This document shows, one piece after another, positions 16,400 through 25,147 of a DNA stretch of 37,179 nt. A program made the position numbers and the translations under genes. The first letter of the stretch is position 1. Every line of letters begins with the position of its first letter. Under the pieces are notes generated by a model that saw only the letters and a list, made by a program, of their open reading frames with translations, did no database searches and was not told the DNA's origin. Origin of the DNA: Mycobacterium talmoniae (GTDB lineage: Bacteria > Actinomycetota > Actinomycetes > Mycobacteriales > Mycobacteriaceae); contig PPEA01000430.1 in the NCBI GenBank assembly GCA_002967005.1, forward strand, positions 1-37,179, in the 5' to 3' direction.

Positions 16400-16840
16400 T
16401 TAGCTCCGCAGCTCGCAGATCACCACGGGTATCTCACGGCTGGTCCGCGTTTGGTAATCCGCATACCCGTTGTAGGCCGCAACAATCTTCGGCCACAACT
16501 CGGCCCTCTCGTGCGAGGTGGCGGTACGTGCGTGAACTTTGCGCCGGGTGCCGTCGATCACCAGTTCGGCGTCGGGATACGCCTGAAGATTGAGGTACCA
16601 GTCGGGGTTGCGGTCGTCGCCACCCTTCGATGCGACGAGCACGATCCGACCCGAATCGTGAATTGGTGTCGTCAGATAGCAAGACCGGGGTAGCCCGGAC
16701 TTGCGCCCGGTCGTGTGGAGTTCCACCACCGGCATCCCGAACGGCCTGGCCAGCAACCTGTTCCCGCTGACCGTGAGGATCAGCCGGTGCGCGCGGTTCA
16801 TCAACTTGGCCCCGGTGTCTTTCAGTGCGTAGCTGGTCAT
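16400..16840 (-). CDS. Deazaflavin (F420)-dependent nitroreductase family protein (Ddn-like)
   Basis: This 146-residue protein matches the Ddn/FQR family of split-beta-barrel F420-H2-dependent quinone reductases: VVELHTTGRKSGLPRSCYL, VLVASKGGDDRNPDWYLNLQAYPDAEL (shown in parts here as GGDDRNPDWYLNL), a basic strand, and an ERAELWPKIVAAYNGY helix. Such enzymes reduce quinones or nitro compounds at the membrane. ATG at 16840 overlaps the stop of the short DJ-1 remnant upstream (ATGA), so translation is coupled to that remnant and to the aldehyde dehydrogenase before it. Confidence 0.87.
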   Translation of the reverse strand: MTSYALKDTGAKLMNRAHRLILTVSGNRLLARPFGMPVVELHTTGRKSGLPRSCYLTTPIHDSGRIVLVASKGGDDRNPDWYLNLQAYPDAELVIDGTRRKVHARTATSHERAELWPKIVAAYNGYADYQTRTSREIPVVICELRS

Positions 16841-16935
16841 CGAATGTTCCTGTCTCGAAGTGCGTTGCCGTGCCGTGTGCCGTCGGACAGCGTCCGGGTG
16901 TCGGCCGCCGTGAGCACGAAGAGAACCTTGGTCAT
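16837..16935 (-). pseudogene. N-terminal remnant of a DJ-1/PfpI-family gene (32 codons)
   Basis: The frame starts MTKVLFVLTAADTRTLSDG, the usual beginning of DJ-1/PfpI-family proteins in actinobacteria, and stops after 32 codons. Its start overlaps the stop of the aldehyde dehydrogenase (ATGA at 16935-16932) and its stop overlaps the start of the nitroreductase (ATGA at 16840-16837). So an internal deletion has removed most of the gene while leaving coupled translation on both sides. It may persist as a leader-like peptide. Confidence 0.55.
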
Positions 16936-18507
16936 TTGACCCCGGGGAGGTGCCGCAGGGCACGTAGAACGGCGGTCATAATCCGCGCATAGCGGCCCGG
17001 GTTGAGCCAGTCCGGCGCCCCCATCGGCAGCACGCGCTCCACCGCAATCGTTTGCGGTTCGGTGTATTTGAGGATTCCGTGCTCGCCGTGGCGGCGTCCG
17101 ATGCCGGAGGCTTTCATACCGCCCATCGGTGCGTCGACCGAGCCCCAGGCGGCGGCGTAGGCATCGTTGACGTTGACGGTGCCGGCTTTCAGCTGGGCGG
17201 CAACCCGCCGACCACGCTTCGGGTCGGAGGTCCACACGCTGAAGTTCAGACCGTAGGGGCTGTCGTTGGCCTTCTCGATCGCCTCAGCTTCGCTGTCGAC
17301 GCGGTAGAGCGAGACCAACGGCCCGAACGTCTCGTCGGCGAACACCTCCATGCCGTCGTGCACATCGGACAGGATGGTCGGCTCGTAGAAGAACGGTCCC
17401 AGCTCAGGGCGTGCTCGCCCGCCGGCCAGCACCGTGGCGCCTTTGCTGACCGCGTCGTCGACGTGCTCGGTGACCTTCTTGAGTTGCTTCTCCGAGATCA
17501 ACGAGCCCATTTGGGCCGAATAGTCCAGGGCTGCTGACAGTTTCATGGCTTTCGCAGCGGCCGCAAAGCGGGTAGTGAACTCCTCCCACAACGCTGCCGG
17601 GACGTAGATGCGTTCGATCGAAATGCACAGCTGCCCGGTGTTGGAAAAACACGCGCGGATCGCGCCGGACACCGCCTTGCCGATGTCGGCGTCGTCGAGG
17701 ACCAGCAGCGCGTTCTTCCCGCCGAGCTCCATCGAGCAGTCGATGAGCGCTTTACCAGCTTGGGCGGCAACATTGCGGCCCACGGCGGTGGACCCGGTGA
17801 ACATCAAAAAATCGGACTGTTCGATGATCGGTGTCCCCAGTTCAGCGCCCGATCCGGTGACCACCTGCACCAGGCCCGCCGGCATGCCGGCCTCCTCGAG
17901 CAGGCGCACCGCCCACAGTGCCGCAAACGGTGTCTGCTGATCGGGTTTGGTCAGCACGGCGTTGCCGGCGACGATCGCCGGCAACGCATCACTGATGCCC
18001 AGGGTCAGCGGATAGTTCCACGGTGAAATGACCCCGACCAGACCCTTGGGATGATGCAGCTCCCACACCTGGGTCAGAGCCAGTTGTGCACCGTGGCGAC
18101 GCACGGGCTTCAGGTAATCGGCGGCGGTATTCGCGTAGTAGCGGGAAACCATGGCGACGTCCATGATCTCTTCGAACGCGTGCCGGCGGGCCTTGCCGTT
18201 CTCGAGCTGGATCAGGTCGAGCACTTCATCTTGGCGTTGCAGTACCAGATCGTGGAAGCGCCGCAGCATGGCCGCGCGTTCGGCGACCGGTCGTGCTGCC
18301 CACGCGGGCTGGACCGCGCCGGGCGCGTTGCGCGGCGGCGGCCACATCAGCAGCGCTGCAGCGCGGGACGTCTCCGAGCAGGCGACCGGTCATCGCGTTG
18401 AGGACTTCAAGGCGAGAATCGGGGTCGGCGGCCTGCACCCGGCCGGCCAGTTCCTCCAGAAAGGCGCTGTCTACCCCGCCCGCAGAGCGGGCCGCGAATG
18501 TGGTCAT
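16932..18507 (-). pseudogene. Aldehyde dehydrogenase (succinate-semialdehyde dehydrogenase-like), broken by a frame shift near the N-terminus
   Basis: ATG at 18507 has AGGGGAG upstream and starts MTTFAARSAGGVDSAFLEEL. After about 63 codons (SAADVAAAAQRARR) the frame breaks near 18313-18325, and the body (VQPAWAARPVAERAAMLRRF onward) continues in another frame to 16932. One extra base in a GC-rich run explains it. The body is complete: ELGGKN with the general base, NTGQLCIS with the catalytic Cys, and EVFADETFGPLVSLYR. Total length about 525 matches GabD2-type enzymes, which oxidise semialdehydes or other aldehydes with NADP. The 471-codon second frame has its own ATG at 18347, so a shortened protein might still be made. 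Downstream genes are ATGA-coupled. Confidence 0.82.
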
Positions 18508-18543
18508 GGTGTTGTCTCCCCTTTCAACTTGATATGGCGGGTT

Positions 18544-19506
18544 TCAGGGCGTCCACCGCAGCGCCTCCCGCAAGGTGTCCTGTGCCAACTTGGTGGCGGT
18601 TGTGGCGGCGTGGGTCGAGCGCAGCGCATTGAGCATCATGAAGTCGTGGATGATGCCTCCGAACCGCACCTGCGTCACCGGCACACCGGCTTGGCGGAGT
18701 TTGGCCGCGTACGCCTCGCCCTCATCACGCAGGACATCGGCCTCGCCGGTGATGACCAGTGCGGGCGGCAGTCCTGCGAGCTGCTCCACCGAGGCTCGTA
18801 GTGGGGAGGCGTAGATCTCGCCCCGCTGGGCGTCGTTCTCGGTGTACTGGTCCCAGAACCACTGCATACCCGCACGAGTGAGGAAATAGTGCTCGGCGAA
18901 CTGGTGGTAGGAGCCAGTGTCGAAGTTGGCGTTGGTGACGGGGTACAGCAGCACCTGCTGTTTGATGCGTACATCGCCGCGCTCTTTGGCCATCAGGGCG
19001 AGTACGGCGGCCATGTTGCCGCCCACTGAATCACCAGCGACCCCGAATCGCGAAGAATCAAGACCCGTTTCGGCACCATGGGCGAACACCCATTGTGCAG
19101 CCGCGTAGTTCTGTTCGATCGCGGTCGGATATTTCGCCTCCGGGGACAGGTCGTACTCGGGGAACACCACCGCGGCGTGCGCGCCGACGGCGAGTTCGCG
19201 GACCAGTCGGTCGTGGGTCTGCGCGTTGCCGAACACCCAGCCAGCGCCATGGATGTAGAAGACGACCGGCAGGGTTGCGCTCGCCCCGGCGGGCTTGACG
19301 ATGCGAACCTTCACCGAGCCCGTGGGCCCGCCCTCGACGGTGATCCACTCCTCGTCGATTTCCGGCATCTCGACGGCCCCGGACTGCACCTCGTCGACCG
19401 TCTTGCGCCCTTCCTCCGGTGGCAGTTGGTAAAGGAACGGCGGGGAGTCGGTGGCCTTGCAGAACTCGGCGGCCTCGGGCTCTAGCACCGGCTTCATGTC
19501 GGTCAT
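18544..19506 (-). CDS. Alpha/beta hydrolase, hormone-sensitive-lipase family (LipH-like)
   Basis: This 320-residue protein has the HSL-family oxyanion motif HGAGW (86-90), usually HGGG/W, the nucleophile elbow GDSVGG with Ser160, the acid region TGEADVLRDEG and the His region IIHDFMML. It would hydrolyse short acyl esters in the cytosol. ATG at 19506 is preceded by AGGAG-like bases. It is 36 bases upstream of the aldehyde dehydrogenase and in the same direction, so the two, the DJ-1 remnant and the nitroreductase probably form one transcript starting in the 266-base gap that holds site D on the other strand. Confidence 0.9.
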   Translation of the reverse strand: MTDMKPVLEPEAAEFCKATDSPPFLYQLPPEEGRKTVDEVQSGAVEMPEIDEEWITVEGGPTGSVKVRIVKPAGASATLPVVFYIHGAGWVFGNAQTHDRLVRELAVGAHAAVVFPEYDLSPEAKYPTAIEQNYAAAQWVFAHGAETGLDSSRFGVAGDSVGGNMAAVLALMAKERGDVRIKQQVLLYPVTNANFDTGSYHQFAEHYFLTRAGMQWFWDQYTENDAQRGEIYASPLRASVEQLAGLPPALVITGEADVLRDEGEAYAAKLRQAGVPVTQVRFGGIIHDFMMLNALRSTHAATTATKLAQDTLREALRWTP

Positions 19507-19631
19507 GGTTGGCTCCTCGTGCTCGTGGTCCTACTGTTCATGGCGCCTGGGCCGGCACGAATCGCCGTTTGGCAAGTGCCGACCCCGCACGTGGTCAATC
19601 CTTGCCGAACGGGCTTCGAAGGACACCCATC

Positions 19632-19697
19632 TGGCCATTTGCCACAACTTATTGGCCATCCGTCACCTGTAGACGCGCCCGTCGCGCCGCCTAGGCT
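19632..19697 (+). promoter_or_regulatory. AraC-type operator and promoter, site D (drives the acetoacetate-decarboxylase-like gene)
   Basis: Half-sites TGGCCATTTGCCAC (19632-19645) and TGGCCATCCGTCAC (19653-19666) are 21 bases apart and are the closest pair to consensus. A -10 box TAGGCT (19692-19697) follows 25 bases later. The second half-site is identical to that of site A. It may also influence the divergent lipase gene starting at 19506. Confidence 0.75.
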
Positions 19698-19772
19698 TGA
19701 GGTCGTCGGTCGGCGTTCCTCCACGAGGCGACGCCGGGCCACCAACCCCTACGAACGATGAGGTCCATCACC

Positions 19773-20687
19773 ATGGCTACGCAACTCACCGAGGTCGAAT
19801 TCGCTGGCCACACCGTCGAAGTGCTCAAGGGCGGCTACTACGACCGCTACCGGTCAGACCCCAACCTCGACGAGGTGGCAGAAGACCCCGCGGTGGGAAA
19901 CGTCGACTGGTTCCGCAGGATCCCGAAGGTCCAGGTTGACTCCCGGGTCGGCCGGATCTGGGCGCCGAACTTCTACTACCGCGCCAGCATCATTCAGGCG
20001 AACATGCTCGCCCCGTTCGACCGCCTGGCAGCGATGCTGCCGGCGCCTCTCAAGCCACTGCGCGCCATCCCCGGTTACGGAATCGCGGCGCTAACCTTCT
20101 TCTCATATACGGTCTGCGACAACGACCCCTACGACGAAGTGTCCGTCGCGGTCGTCGTCCCAAAGCCCGGTAAACAGGGTCTGGTATCCGGCCTACTTCC
20201 CGAACTCGAACTGCTCAACGCCTTAAGGACCAGGAAGTTCTACGCCCACGTATTGGCGCTGCCCGTCAACACCGAGATCGCCCGGGTCCGCGGCGTCGAA
20301 GGCTACCAGCTACCCAAGTGGTGCACCGACATCAGCGTCAATATCAGCGACACGGTACACGCCGAAATCGCCGGCACCACAGGCAAACCGGATCTGATCC
20401 TGCAGGCGCCGCTACCGGAGTTCACCGACGTCCCGTCACAGTCCCGGATGGTAACCAACACCATGGTGCATCTGGTCGACGGGCACTGGAACCAAACCTC
20501 GGTGCAATCCAACACGCTGTCGTTCGCCCAACGCAGCTTCCCACGCGACGTCACACTTACCCGACATGGCGGCCCCCTCAGCGACCTGCTCAACGGACTC
20601 GGCGCCACCCAAATCCTCAGCCTCGAGATCACCAAAGACGCGCAACTAGTGCTGAACCTACCGCGGTCCCTGAAAGCGTTCGGCTGA
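19773..20687 (+). CDS. Acetoacetate-decarboxylase-family protein
   Basis: The 304-residue product has the layout of the acetoacetate decarboxylase superfamily, with the Schiff-base lysine region matching GxxLPKW (VEGYQLPKWCTDIS, Lys182). The N-terminal part (DWFRRIPKVQVDSRVGRIW) and hydrophobic middle (GYGIAALTFFSYTVC) are longer than in clostridial ADC. It could decarboxylate a 3-oxo acid or act as an aldolase/dehydratase like newer family members. ATG 19773 is preferred over 19758 because GAGGT lies 8-9 bases upstream. Its promoter carries site D, so it is probably a regulon member. Confidence 0.75.
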   Translation: MATQLTEVEFAGHTVEVLKGGYYDRYRSDPNLDEVAEDPAVGNVDWFRRIPKVQVDSRVGRIWAPNFYYRASIIQANMLAPFDRLAAMLPAPLKPLRAIPGYGIAALTFFSYTVCDNDPYDEVSVAVVVPKPGKQGLVSGLLPELELLNALRTRKFYAHVLALPVNTEIARVRGVEGYQLPKWCTDISVNISDTVHAEIAGTTGKPDLILQAPLPEFTDVPSQSRMVTNTMVHLVDGHWNQTSVQSNTLSFAQRSFPRDVTLTRHGGPLSDLLNGLGATQILSLEITKDAQLVLNLPRSLKAFG

Positions 20688-20753
20688 ATTGGGCGGGCAA
20701 TCTGGGGATCACCGTGGGACAACACGGCAAGACCGGGTACGACTAGGAGTGTG

Positions 20754-21239
20754 ATGAATGCGCAGGAGTTGGCTCGGGAACTTGGCCACCCCGACGCCCA
20801 GAAGCTGCTCTCCGGCTCCATGGCCCGGCTCGCCTACAACGGATACGATGGCTTCCCGCGGGTGATCCCGGTCGGGTTCTACTGGACCGGCGAACACATC
20901 GTCGTTTCCACCGCCCCGACCTCCCCGAAGGCCCGCGCGCTGGCGTACCGCCCGCAAGTCGCGCTGACCATCGACACCGGCTCCACGCCGGAAGAGGCGA
21001 AGGCCCTGCTGGTGCGGGGCCTTGCCACCCTGGAAACCGTCGACGGCGTCACCGATGAATACCTCGCATCCGCGCGGAGGTCGATGGACGGGCCCCAGCT
21101 CGCCGAGTTCGAACGCAGCGTGCGAGCGACGTATCAGCAGATGGTGCGCATCTCGATCGAGCCGTTGTGGGCGCGGTTCTACGACTTCGGCGCCGGCCGG
21201 GTACCCGGCTTCCTTGCCGACCTCGTCAACGATGGTTAG
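20754..21239 (+). CDS. Pyridoxamine-5'-phosphate-oxidase-like flavin/F420-binding protein
   Basis: This 161-residue split-barrel protein has the family core RLAYNGYDGFPRVIPVGFYW, then HIVVSTAPTSPKARALAYRP with the phosphate-binding Lys, and VALTIDT. Many actinobacterial members bind FMN or F420 and reduce small substrates; others only bind haem or cofactor. The ATG at 20754 has AGGAG four bases upstream, a short spacing; GTG at 20751 is closer still. It lies 66 bases after the decarboxylase-like gene and 20 bases before the macrodomain gene in the same direction. Confidence 0.87.
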   Translation: MNAQELARELGHPDAQKLLSGSMARLAYNGYDGFPRVIPVGFYWTGEHIVVSTAPTSPKARALAYRPQVALTIDTGSTPEEAKALLVRGLATLETVDGVTDEYLASARRSMDGPQLAEFERSVRATYQQMVRISIEPLWARFYDFGAGRVPGFLADLVNDG

Positions 21240-21259
21240 CGATCGCCATACTGGGCGGT

Positions 21260-21754
<495 letters not shown>

Positions 21755-21869
21755 GTTCGATCCGCTACTGGCGCCACCGTGGTGAGACCACCCCCGGACC
21801 AACCGAACCGCCTGTGCCCGGCCCGTATGCTGGGTCGACGTCCACAACGCCGAGGAACCACACCTGCCG

Positions 21870-22955
21870 ATGAACACCCCGATGGTCGCGGTGACCGCGC
21901 GGACCGAATACCTGACCCGGCGCCACCGCGCGGCGGCGAGGACCGGGGCCGCGGTGCTGAGCGCGGGCCTGATCGCGCTGGTGGGGCTCAACGTCGCCGG
22001 CGCGTCCGGATTCGTCATCGCCGCGATCGTGGCGGCGTTGGTGACGGTCTCGCTGGGCGTGGTGGCCTACGGCCGGCTGGGGGATCGGGGTGCGGTGCTG
22101 GTCACCGTCGACGCCGAAACCGTCTATTTCGGTACCGAGGACCACGAGATCGTCAGCTACCCGCTGGCGTCGCTGACCGCGGCGCGCCGAGGCGGTCCGG
22201 CGGAGGCGACCTCGACGACGGGCCGGCACCTGACCGTGCGGGGGCAGAAGTACCTGAAACTGACCTTCGCCACCGACACCGGCAGCGATGAATGGTGGGT
22301 GGCGATCATCGAATCGGATCCCGCGGCGGCGGAGGTGCTCGATCGGCTGCAGGCGACGCTGCCCGAGCCGTACGCCGCCGCCGGCCCTAAACCCGTTGCC
22401 GAGCCGACCGCGTCCGCGACTCCGCGGATCGCCGACGCCGGCACCGAGGACGCGGCGAAACGGTTGTGGGAGGAGGCGGTTCGCCGCCACGACGACATCC
22501 TGGGCGCCTACAGCGTCTACGAACTCGACCCGGCGATGCTGCTGCGTTACCCGGCGATCACCGATGTGACCGTCGAACAGACCCAGACCTTTCACGTGGC
22601 GCTCGAGGATGCGCAAGCCCTGCGCACTGAGGTCTACCCGGCCAACCAGGGCCTGGCCGACGCCTACCAGCAGGCGGTCGTCACGCTGCGGCGCGCCTGG
22701 ATCGGGTGCGAATCGCATGGGAAGAAGGTCGGCACAACCTACCTCGACACCGCCGACCAGGACGACCTCGATACCGCGCTCAAGCTCTACAACCATGCGG
22801 CGGCCAGCACCACGCCCGCCGAGCAGGCCACCTACTACGGCCGGGTCCGCGAGATCGTCAGCAGGCTCGCCGACCGCGGCGCGATTCACCCGCCCAAAGT
22901 GCAACTCGCACAACTAGAAGGCGTCACCCGCCGGGCCATCGAATCGGCACGGTAG
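21870..22955 (+). CDS. Hypothetical membrane protein with two N-terminal TM segments
   Basis: This 361-residue protein has two hydrophobic segments at about residues 27-45 and 48-67 (AAVLSAGLIALVGLNVAGA and FVIAAIVAALVTVSLGVVAY). A beta-rich domain follows (VLVTVDAETVYFGTEDHEIV, then YLKLTFATDTGSDEWWVAI), like a PH-type fold. A Pro/Ala linker leads to a helical C-terminal domain (AKRLWEEAVRRHDDILGAY to ESAR) with a motif TAAEQATYYGRV-like spacing. It appears to be a conserved mycobacterial protein of unknown role at the cell membrane. It is convergent with the next gene, 13 bases away, also a membrane protein. Confidence 0.8.
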   Translation: MNTPMVAVTARTEYLTRRHRAAARTGAAVLSAGLIALVGLNVAGASGFVIAAIVAALVTVSLGVVAYGRLGDRGAVLVTVDAETVYFGTEDHEIVSYPLASLTAARRGGPAEATSTTGRHLTVRGQKYLKLTFATDTGSDEWWVAIIESDPAAAEVLDRLQATLPEPYAAAGPKPVAEPTASATPRIADAGTEDAAKRLWEEAVRRHDDILGAYSVYELDPAMLLRYPAITDVTVEQTQTFHVALEDAQALRTEVYPANQGLADAYQQAVVTLRRAWIGCESHGKKVGTTYLDTADQDDLDTALKLYNHAAASTTPAEQATYYGRVREIVSRLADRGAIHPPKVQLAQLEGVTRRAIESAR

Positions 22956-22968
22956 GTCAACCCGGTCA

Positions 22969-24483
22969 CTAGGTGCCTTGGGCGAGGAACTCGCCGGTGG
23001 GGGAGTAGGTGCCGGCCGCGGCGTCCACGCCGGCGAGTTCAATGCGGATCGCCAACCCGAACCGATCCGTCCGCGGATCCGACATCTCGATGTCGACGGC
23101 TCGGCTTTCGTAGGGCTCTAGCGAGCCCCGTTGCATCGCCTGGGCGCGCACCGAGTCGAAGGTTGCCGGGGACACATCGTCGAAGGCGAAACCGTCCGAA
23201 GCCGAGCCCGAGCGGTCGGTGATCTCGGGGAAATGCCCCGGCACGATGACGATGCTGCCGGACCGGTCATCGGACTCGAACTCGACCAGCACCCCGCCGC
23301 TGTTCTGGATTTCGCTGGCGTGCAGGTTCGGGGTGTTCTCGGTGATCCCGCGGATCTGCAGGGTGGTCACCACCCGGTCCGACGGGGCGATCCCCGCCGA
23401 CTGCAAGGCTTCTCGCGCCCGCCGAAACGACACCGCGAAGTCGGACGGGTCGAACAACTCGGCGATGGTCCCGTCCGGGCGTGCGTCGATCGTCCTGCTG
23501 AACGGGAACGTGTTCGGGCCGCTGAACGTGCCGGTGAGCATGATCGGCTGTTCGGGCCCGGAACGTTTGATCTCCAACGTTTCCAGGCGGTTTTCCTTGC
23601 CCGCGGACCGGAATTGCTGGGCCATCTTGTCGGCGACCGCGGTCAGGCTGGTCGACGCGAGGTCGTCGGCGGCGAAGGTGCTGGTCTTGCGTAGCGTGTT
23701 CGGTACCGCAGTGGTGTACACGTCGCCGCTGGAGCTGATGTAGACGGTCGTCGCGTCACCGTTGGCCGGGTTGAAGACCGTGCCGTAGTCGGAGCCGGAA
23801 TCGGTGAACCGCAGATCGAGCAGGTTCTCGGGCGCGGTGGGTCCGAGCTTGGCGGTGACCGCGCGGACCATGGCGTCCCGGCGGGCGTCGAGGTCGGTGG
23901 CCTTCTTGTCGGTCTCGGCCGGGCGGTGCACCGCGGGTGCCGACGGCAGGGAGATCGAGACGTGCCACGCGTCACCGACGCCGAACAGCACCGCCAGCGT
24001 CGCCACCACGGTGATTCCCGGATAGATCACCGCCCATTTGCCGGGCTGATCGGCGAAGTCCGGCGTGCGGTTCGGCGCGCGTGGCGGCAGCCGATCCGGC
24101 GGCAGCGCGGTCAACGGGCTGTCGGTGAGCGACCGAAAATCGCCGCGCGACATCGACGCGATCCAGCGCGCCTGATAGGCGGTGTCGTTGGGTGGGCTGA
24201 TTGTCGCGGTCACCAGCGTCGGCTGCAGGTCAGCGGTGGCCAGGCTGCTGCGGGTCAGCGCATCGACGCGGATCGGCGCCGACGGGGCGCCTGTTGCGGG
24301 TCGAAAAACCGGGAGCTCGGACAGGCGTGACGGCCGCGGGGCGACCAGCAGTCCGGCGATGACCAGCGGAACCGCGATGCACAGCGCCACCCACCACGCG
24401 TTGTACGCGCCAAGCCCGATACCTGCGGCGATCAGCGCACCGGCGACACCGGCGCGGCCCGCATGTACCGCAACGTTGCTCAT
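22969..24483 (-). CDS. Hypothetical membrane protein with large extracytoplasmic domain
   Basis: This 504-residue protein has two N-terminal membrane segments (AGALIAAGIGLGAY, WWVALCIAVPLVIAGLLV), a cytoplasmic stretch, a third segment near residue 150-172 (WAVIYPGITVVATLAVLFGV) and then about 330 residues outside the membrane. The outer part has a DLDARRDAMVRAVTAKLG helix, FTDSGSDYGTVFNPANG, and a repeated Asp-rich strand pattern; no catalytic motif is evident. I recognise no named family. ATG at 24483 is clear. Convergence with the preceding membrane protein suggests neither shares its transcript. Confidence 0.82.
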   Translation of the reverse strand: MSNVAVHAGRAGVAGALIAAGIGLGAYNAWWVALCIAVPLVIAGLLVAPRPSRLSELPVFRPATGAPSAPIRVDALTRSSLATADLQPTLVTATISPPNDTAYQARWIASMSRGDFRSLTDSPLTALPPDRLPPRAPNRTPDFADQPGKWAVIYPGITVVATLAVLFGVGDAWHVSISLPSAPAVHRPAETDKKATDLDARRDAMVRAVTAKLGPTAPENLLDLRFTDSGSDYGTVFNPANGDATTVYISSSGDVYTTAVPNTLRKTSTFAADDLASTSLTAVADKMAQQFRSAGKENRLETLEIKRSGPEQPIMLTGTFSGPNTFPFSRTIDARPDGTIAELFDPSDFAVSFRRAREALQSAGIAPSDRVVTTLQIRGITENTPNLHASEIQNSGGVLVEFESDDRSGSIVIVPGHFPEITDRSGSASDGFAFDDVSPATFDSVRAQAMQRGSLEPYESRAVDIEMSDPRTDRFGLAIRIELAGVDAAAGTYSPTGEFLAQGT

Positions 24484-24561
24484 CTACTCACCCTCTCATC
24501 GACGCGTCCCACGGCGTCGCCCGACCACGGGGTAAGGATGTCAGAACGCCGGCATCCGGGG

Positions 24562-24897
24562 TCAGTCGAGTTTGCTGGCGGTGCGGTAGATGCCGCGATG
24601 AGCGGTCCAGGTGGAGCCCGGCGCCGATGCATAGGAGTAGAGCTCGTGTCGGAACTGGGGTTCTTGGGTCGCGGCCTCGAAGTGGGCTCGACTGCGCCAC
24701 TTGCTGACGTTGACGAGTTGGAATTCGGTTTCGGAATCGATGGCTCGGTGCAGTTCGGCGGAGATGAATCCGTCAGCGGAGCTGATCAGACGGGAGCGGT
24801 GCTCCCACGCGGTGATGAAGCCGTCGATCTGGTCGGTGGGGATGTTGACGACGTTGATGACGGTGATCGGAATGTCGTCGACGGTAAACGTGTTCAC
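24562..24897 (-). CDS. Antibiotic-biosynthesis-monooxygenase (ABM) domain protein
   Basis: This 111-residue protein is a single ABM/dimeric ferredoxin-like domain: ITVINVVNIPTDQIDGFI, then FISAELHRAIDSETEFQLVN and a Trp-containing helix SKWRSRAHFEAATQEPQF. Family members are small cofactor-free monooxygenases, haem-degrading enzymes or unclassified proteins; the residues seen here do not settle which. It starts nine bases before the stop of the CocE-like remnant, so it may once have been the second gene of that transcript. Confidence 0.87.
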   Translation of the reverse strand: MNTFTVDDIPITVINVVNIPTDQIDGFITAWEHRSRLISSADGFISAELHRAIDSETEFQLVNVSKWRSRAHFEAATQEPQFRHELYSYASAPGSTWTAHRGIYRTASKLD

Positions 24898-24905
24898 GGG
24901 GGCTC

Positions 24906-25147
24906 CTAACGTGGTTCAGAAGTCTTGATCGGCAGCTGCAGAAATGATGCGCGCTCCCCGCCGGTGTGGATGATGTGTGTGCCGCTGTTCTGCGGAAGGT
25001 AGTCCCGGGTGCCGGGCATGATCGACCCCAGCGCGTTGTGGGCGCTGATGACCAGCCGGAGCTGCTCGCCGGGGTAGAACACCAGCCCGACGGGGAACAG
25101 GTCGATCTCGACGTCGACGATCTCGCCTCGGTGCGACTTCTCGGCGC
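24906..25147 (-). pseudogene. C-terminal remnant of a CocE/NonD-family hydrolase
   Basis: The minus-strand frame ending in TAG at 24906-24908 reads GEIVDVEIDLFPVGLVFYPG, then LRLVISAHNALGS and HIIHTGGERASFLQLPI. This matches the C-terminal jelly-roll domain of CocE/NonD and X-Pro dipeptidyl-peptidase-like hydrolases. Only about 80 codons remain, with no start; upstream of about 25147 similarity is lost. It abuts a TetR remnant on the other strand, which suggests one deletion removed the 5' part of both genes. Confidence 0.65.

Noticed and set aside
16390..16410. A further TGGCCATTTAG half-site resembling the AraC repeats
   Set aside because: Single half-site, no partner at 21 bp and no -10 box at the right distance; it lies at the 3' end of the nitroreductase gene.
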